Source of the DNA: Syngnathus acus
Taxonomy: Eukaryota; Chordata; Actinopteri; Syngnathiformes; Syngnathidae
DNA: 64,000 bases
Assembly (NCBI RefSeq): GCF_901709675.1
Contig: NC_051100.1
Location: 4,650,001-4,714,000, forward strand
Direction of reading: 5' to 3'
Shown: positions 60,801-64,000 of the stretch, piece by piece
Position numbering within the stretch: the first letter of the stretch is position 1
How the letters are laid out: every line of letters begins with the position of its first letter
Position numbers and translations under genes: made by a program
The notes under the pieces: model-generated
Seen by the model: only the letters and a program-made list of their open reading frames with translations
Database searches by the model: none
Told to the model about the DNA's origin: nothing

Positions 60801-61180
60801 TGTTTGGCATGAGAACCACACACCTGCGTGCTGTCATAAAGAGGCCAGTGTTGACTTTATGCCACTTGCTTGTCCGCTTTGACGGGCATGAGACTTTTGG
60901 GGAAGTGCTGATAATCACCAAACACAATGAATCAACTCTGACATGTTGATGGTGAGTGATGATGGCACACGCCAGCTGCAAAAGCTGCTCTTTCTTACCA
61001 TCTAGCATTAAAACATTTAATAAGTGGATCAAGTATGACCCATATTAGAATCAATGTTTTTTTTAAATGCCATTTTTGTCATTTTGGTAGAGAGTAATTC
61101 ACTTCTATGATATTAGGTATTATATCTAGGACAACAAAAACAATGATTTCATGTTTGAAATATCTTTATTTAGAACTTAT
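60801..61180. other. Intergenic, nothing recognised
   Basis: Spacer between the divergent ZP and agt genes. No gene, RNA or clear repeat. Confidence 0.35.
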
Positions 61181-61187
61181 TTTAAAC

Positions 61188-61310
61188 TATGGTTAGGTTT
61201 TCAAAGTAGGGTTTCATACTAGAGTTGGGGTTTCAAAGTAGGGTTTAAAATTAGGGTTACGGTTTCAAACTAGGGTTTAAAACTAGGGTTAGGGTTTCCA
61301 ACTTGGGTAA
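61188..61310. repeat. Degenerate telomere-like (TAGGGTT) minisatellite
   Basis: About 120 bases repeat 'tagggtttcaaa', 'agggtttaaaa' and 'ttagggttagggtttcc'. TTAGGGTT-type cores are separated by tcaaac/taaaac spacers of fairly regular length. It resembles interstitial telomeric-type arrays but is decayed. Confidence 0.75.
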
Positions 61311-62100
61311 CTCTTCTAAAGTAACAATTTTCAAAATTATAATTGTCCACTCAAAAGCAAATATTAGCGAGAAAGCTGCCATATGTTGTCAACGCTGTGT
61401 TTGACCCAGACAATAAAAATAATGGCCTAATAGCTCCCATTTATGATAAGCAAATTTAATATGTGCGTAAAGGAATTTTGCAACTGCCTCACGGATGTCG
61501 GCCCTTTCCTACTCGCTGCTTGTAAAGGAACATTTGCAAACTATTTGCTCTTTTCTCAGGATAGACAAAGGATTGGAGCCAACATTTCTTCATGCCCTCA
61601 ATGAACCTTGTTTGTCCTCATTAGGTGTCCGGAGACTGTTTGTGCTGACTCGGCAAGATGAGCCCATGACTGGTTGCCGCTCAATCACGGTACAAAACAA
61701 CTTTTCACACTCGCATTCACAACGATGATCAATTTCAAGTCTCCGGTGAAGCGTATGTGAAAGTACCCGGACGAGCCGTGAGTCAAACCCAGAACTTCGG
61801 CTGGCCGGCCGCCCATTCCCGTCATAGGACTGCTAAAGAACAGCAAACACCAGCCGAATACGTTGTTTTGCATTGCGAGTCAACATTTATTTGGTACTTT
61901 TCCATTTGCTTCCTCCTCCTCCGTGGTTCATGTTTGTTTTTAAGAAAACGATCCCTCGTGACGAGGGAACATCTGTGCAACATTTGGCTGAATGGAGCCT
62001 CTTCCCTCCCCATTGTGGCCTTTCAGACCCCCTTTTCAGGATGCACTTACATCATCAAGTCAACAGGTCAGGGCTGGACAGGGGCGCCATAATTGATCGC
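61311..62100. other. Intergenic upstream of agt
   Basis: No gene. 'agtcaaacccagaacttcgg' near 61781-61800 resembles the dispersed repeat core seen elsewhere. Small frames are not family-like. Confidence 0.3.
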
Positions 62101-62216
62101 CATCGGGCTGTGAGTCAGCCGGGGGCTGTTAATCAGTAACCGGCACGGTGGTCTTGCTTTAAAGTCCGACGGGCTGAGCAGCTGCAGCTTCATTCGCCGG
62201 CGGCCTGCGACACGGT
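62101..62216 (+). promoter_or_regulatory. agt: Possible agt promoter and non-coding first exon
   Basis: GTTAATCAGTAAC at 62128-62140 matches the palindromic HNF1 consensus at 12 of 13 positions. TTTAAA at 62158-62163 could serve as a TATA-like box. About 30 bases on, a GC-rich stretch ends in cacg|gtaagg, a good 5' splice site at 62214/62215. A non-coding first exon spliced to the agt coding exon would fit the known vertebrate AGT structure and its liver expression. No transcript evidence is available. Confidence 0.4.
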
Positions 62217-63240
62217 AAGGAGTCGACTTCGCTCGCTTTTCACGGTCGTACAAAGTTTTTGTCTGTCGGTTGAAACGGACTAGCGACGTGACATTTATCC
62301 GGGCTCTCGTCAGAGCATATGTGAACATTTGATGTGATGTGTCAGGAAGTCACGGGTTTTGATGAGCGGGCGTCAAAGCGCATTGATCAGGGACCAAGGC
62401 CATGTCCTGCCGTGCATTCTGAGAGCATTGTTTGCTAAGCTCAGACACTCAACTGGGTAAAGTCCTCCGTGTACGTGCGCAAAATAACATTGGCCTGAAT
62501 TCCTTTTGACAGATGTACCCCTAAAAAACATCACTCTTTTCCAATCAGATTTTGTTTTTGGTGATTGCAGAATTTCAAACTTGGACTATTTGAGTCAAGT
62601 CAGCTTAATTGTATATACATAGATAATGCATGTATGAAATGGAACCCCCCCCTCCCCTTTAAAAGAAATCTCATACATATGTTTGGTGCTGACCAGTCAT
62701 TGTCAAAGCGGCCTTGTTGCTGAGGGCGATGCCTGCGTTCGTTCAGCTGGCGGCTGCAGCGGCACAAAGAAGGTTCCATCCATCACTGACGCGTCGCCTT
62801 CGCCTTGTCTCCACTCATGGTGTGGGAGGATAAAAAAAAACAGAACCAGCCAGATGTTGTGTCAAAGAGTACTGATGAGTGTTTTTAAATGTAGGCAGTA
62901 AGAGAAATTGGTCAGTAAAATCGATTGTAATGAAGTGAATTGCTGCCATCTGCAGAAAAACCCCCACTTTTTCTGTCTAGAATAAATGTTGCTTTAATGA
63001 TCATTTCTTCATATGTTGAAGTGCAGGCAGGGAAAAAGCATCACAGCCTTGTCTAATAGAAAAACAACCGCTTTGGCGTCACCTTGTGGCATCCATAGGA
63101 AATTACAACCCTTCAATGTCAATGACTTGCAGACTTTACAGTCCAAAGATTAGAAGTCCAACTTTGTATTTGTACTTTTTTTTTTAATTATTTGCCACCA
63201 CTGATGTTGTGTTTATGACGTTGTGCTTTTTCTTTGCTTG
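62217..63240 (+). other. agt: Probable first intron of agt
   Basis: If the upstream exon is real, this is its intron, closing with ctttgcttgtaag|aagagtg at about 63245. The content is unremarkable: a C-rich run at 62646-62656 and a T run at 63176-63185. No gene is seen. Confidence 0.35.
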
Positions 63241-63254
63241 TAAGAAGAGTGAAA

Positions 63255-64000
63255 ATGCAAAGTCTCCGCCCCACTCTCTTGGTCCTGCTGCTGTGGTGCT
63301 GCCTTCTCGGGGGTCGAGCCAACCGCGTCTACATCCACCCCTTCCACCTCTTCGCCGCCGACAACGTCAGCTGCGAGACGCTGCAGACCCAAGCGACAGA
63401 GTCCCTGCGTACACTTCCCGTGGAGCGCCTGGACATGGAGGTCCTGACGCCCGACGCCCGGGATCCGTCGGAGCAGGATGCACAGAAGCAGAACGTCACG
63501 CAGAGGACAGTGGTGCTGGCCGAGCTGCTCAACTCGTTGGGCTTAAGGATGTACCAGGCACTAAGCAAGAAGCAGCCGGGCACTAACACGCTGCTGTCAC
63601 CCGTTAACACCTACGGGTCCCTGGCCACCTTCTACCTGGGGGCCTCCAAGAAGACGGCTAGTTCCTACCAGGTTTGGACCTCCAAATGGGCTGACTTTCT
63701 GTTGTCCAACTTTTTCCTCAACATTTTCCCTTCTCTCTCGCAGCTTCTCCTGGGCCTGAGCAGCGGCACCGACCGAGACGACTGCGTGTCCCTGGTGGAC
63801 GGACACAAGGTCTTGAAGACCCTGCACAGCATCAACTCCCTGGTGGACGATGGACACAAAGACGAGATCAGAACACAAGTGTGGCTCTTCACCCACCCGC
63901 ACGTTCACCTGTCGGCTGATGTCGTCCAAGGCACTCGGGACTTCTCGGACTCGTCCTTCATCCGCGGCGTGGACTTCTCCCAGCCCGAGCTGTTGAACAC
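63255..64000 (+). CDS. agt: Angiotensinogen (SERPINA8), 5' part
   Basis: The secreted liver serpin that renin cuts to release angiotensin I, for blood pressure and salt balance. ATG is at 63255. Coding exons are 63255-63671 and 63744 to beyond the window edge; 224 residues are visible. The signal peptide is about 1-22 (LLVLLLWCCLLGGRA). Angiotensin I is residues 23-32, NRVYIHPFHL, followed by Phe at the renin cut. Cys at mature position 18 (NVSC, also a glycosylation sequon) and Cys153 of the precursor (DDCVSLVDGHKVL) match the redox-sensitive disulphide pair of mammalian AGT. The serpin body starts at LLNSLGLRMYQALSK...NTLLSPVNTYGSLATFYLGAS. A 72-base intron (63672-63743; cag|gtttgg...tcgcag|ctt, phase 0) interrupts what is one exon in mammals. 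Truncated by the window end, not by mutation. Confidence 0.96.
   Translation, partial: MQSLRPTLLVLLLWCCLLGGRANRVYIHPFHLFAADNVSCETLQTQATESLRTLPVERLDMEVLTPDARDPSEQDAQKQNVTQRTVVLAELLNSLGLRMYQALSKKQPGTNTLLSPVNTYGSLATFYLGASKKTASSYQVWTSKWADFLLSNFFLNIFPSLSQLLLGLSSGTDRDDCVSLVDGHKVLKTLHSINSLVDDGHKDEIRTQVWLFTHPHVHLSADVVQGTRDFSDSSFIRGVDFSQPELLN

Noticed and set aside
1-64000. CRISPR arrays, bacterial operons or phage-like systems
   Set aside because: No regularly spaced repeats with unique spacers, no operon layout and no prokaryotic genes. All recognised genes are vertebrate genes with introns.

Overview
The window is genomic DNA from a ray-finned (teleost) fish. Genes have introns with GT-AG borders and vertebrate-type products. 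Spacers carry long A/T homopolymers, degenerate dispersed repeats of kinds common in fish, hAT-like miniature elements and an L2/CR1-like LINE. The angiotensin peptide starts with Asn, as is usual in fish. The species cannot be named from this window.

Layout. At 0.6-1.85 kb lies a 5'-truncated LINE. From about 1.9 to 34.2 kb I find no convincing protein-coding gene; the stretch holds repeats and many blocks rich in TAATTA/CAATTA words that look like candidate developmental enhancers. Two NK-like homeobox genes follow in tandem on the minus strand: hmx2 (34.2-37.6 kb) and hmx3 (42.7-44.4 kb), each with two coding exons split at the same phase. After 11 kb of candidate regulatory DNA comes ikzf5 (Pegasus; plus strand, 55.8-57.2 kb). 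A minus-strand secreted SMB-SMB-CUB-ZP glycoprotein of DMBT1/CUZD1 type spans 58.1-60.7 kb. The 5' part of angiotensinogen (agt; plus strand, from 63.255 kb) runs off the right edge.

How it fits together. The order hmx2 - hmx3 - ikzf5 - CUB/ZP gene resembles human 10q26, where CUZD1, IKZF5, ACADSB, HMX3 and HMX2 are neighbours. ACADSB is not seen here between ikzf5 and hmx3. The best signal in the window is a pair of paralogous non-coding elements, about 39.53-40.02 kb and 47.89-48.43 kb. One lies upstream of each hmx gene. They align collinearly at an offset of 8.36-8.41 kb, nearly the 8.45 kb offset between the two hmx stop codons. This looks like an enhancer copied along with its gene in the old Hmx tandem duplication and kept beside both copies. 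Further points are a 72-bp intron without in-frame stops in agt, a possible liver-type agt promoter with an HNF1-like site, a recent duplication of the SMB exon pair in the ZP gene, and a probable GC-AG intron there.

Limits. Gene calls rest on protein motifs recognised by eye and on hand-placed splice sites. Regulatory calls rest on base composition, motif density and the internal paralogous comparison only; no cross-species alignment was possible.
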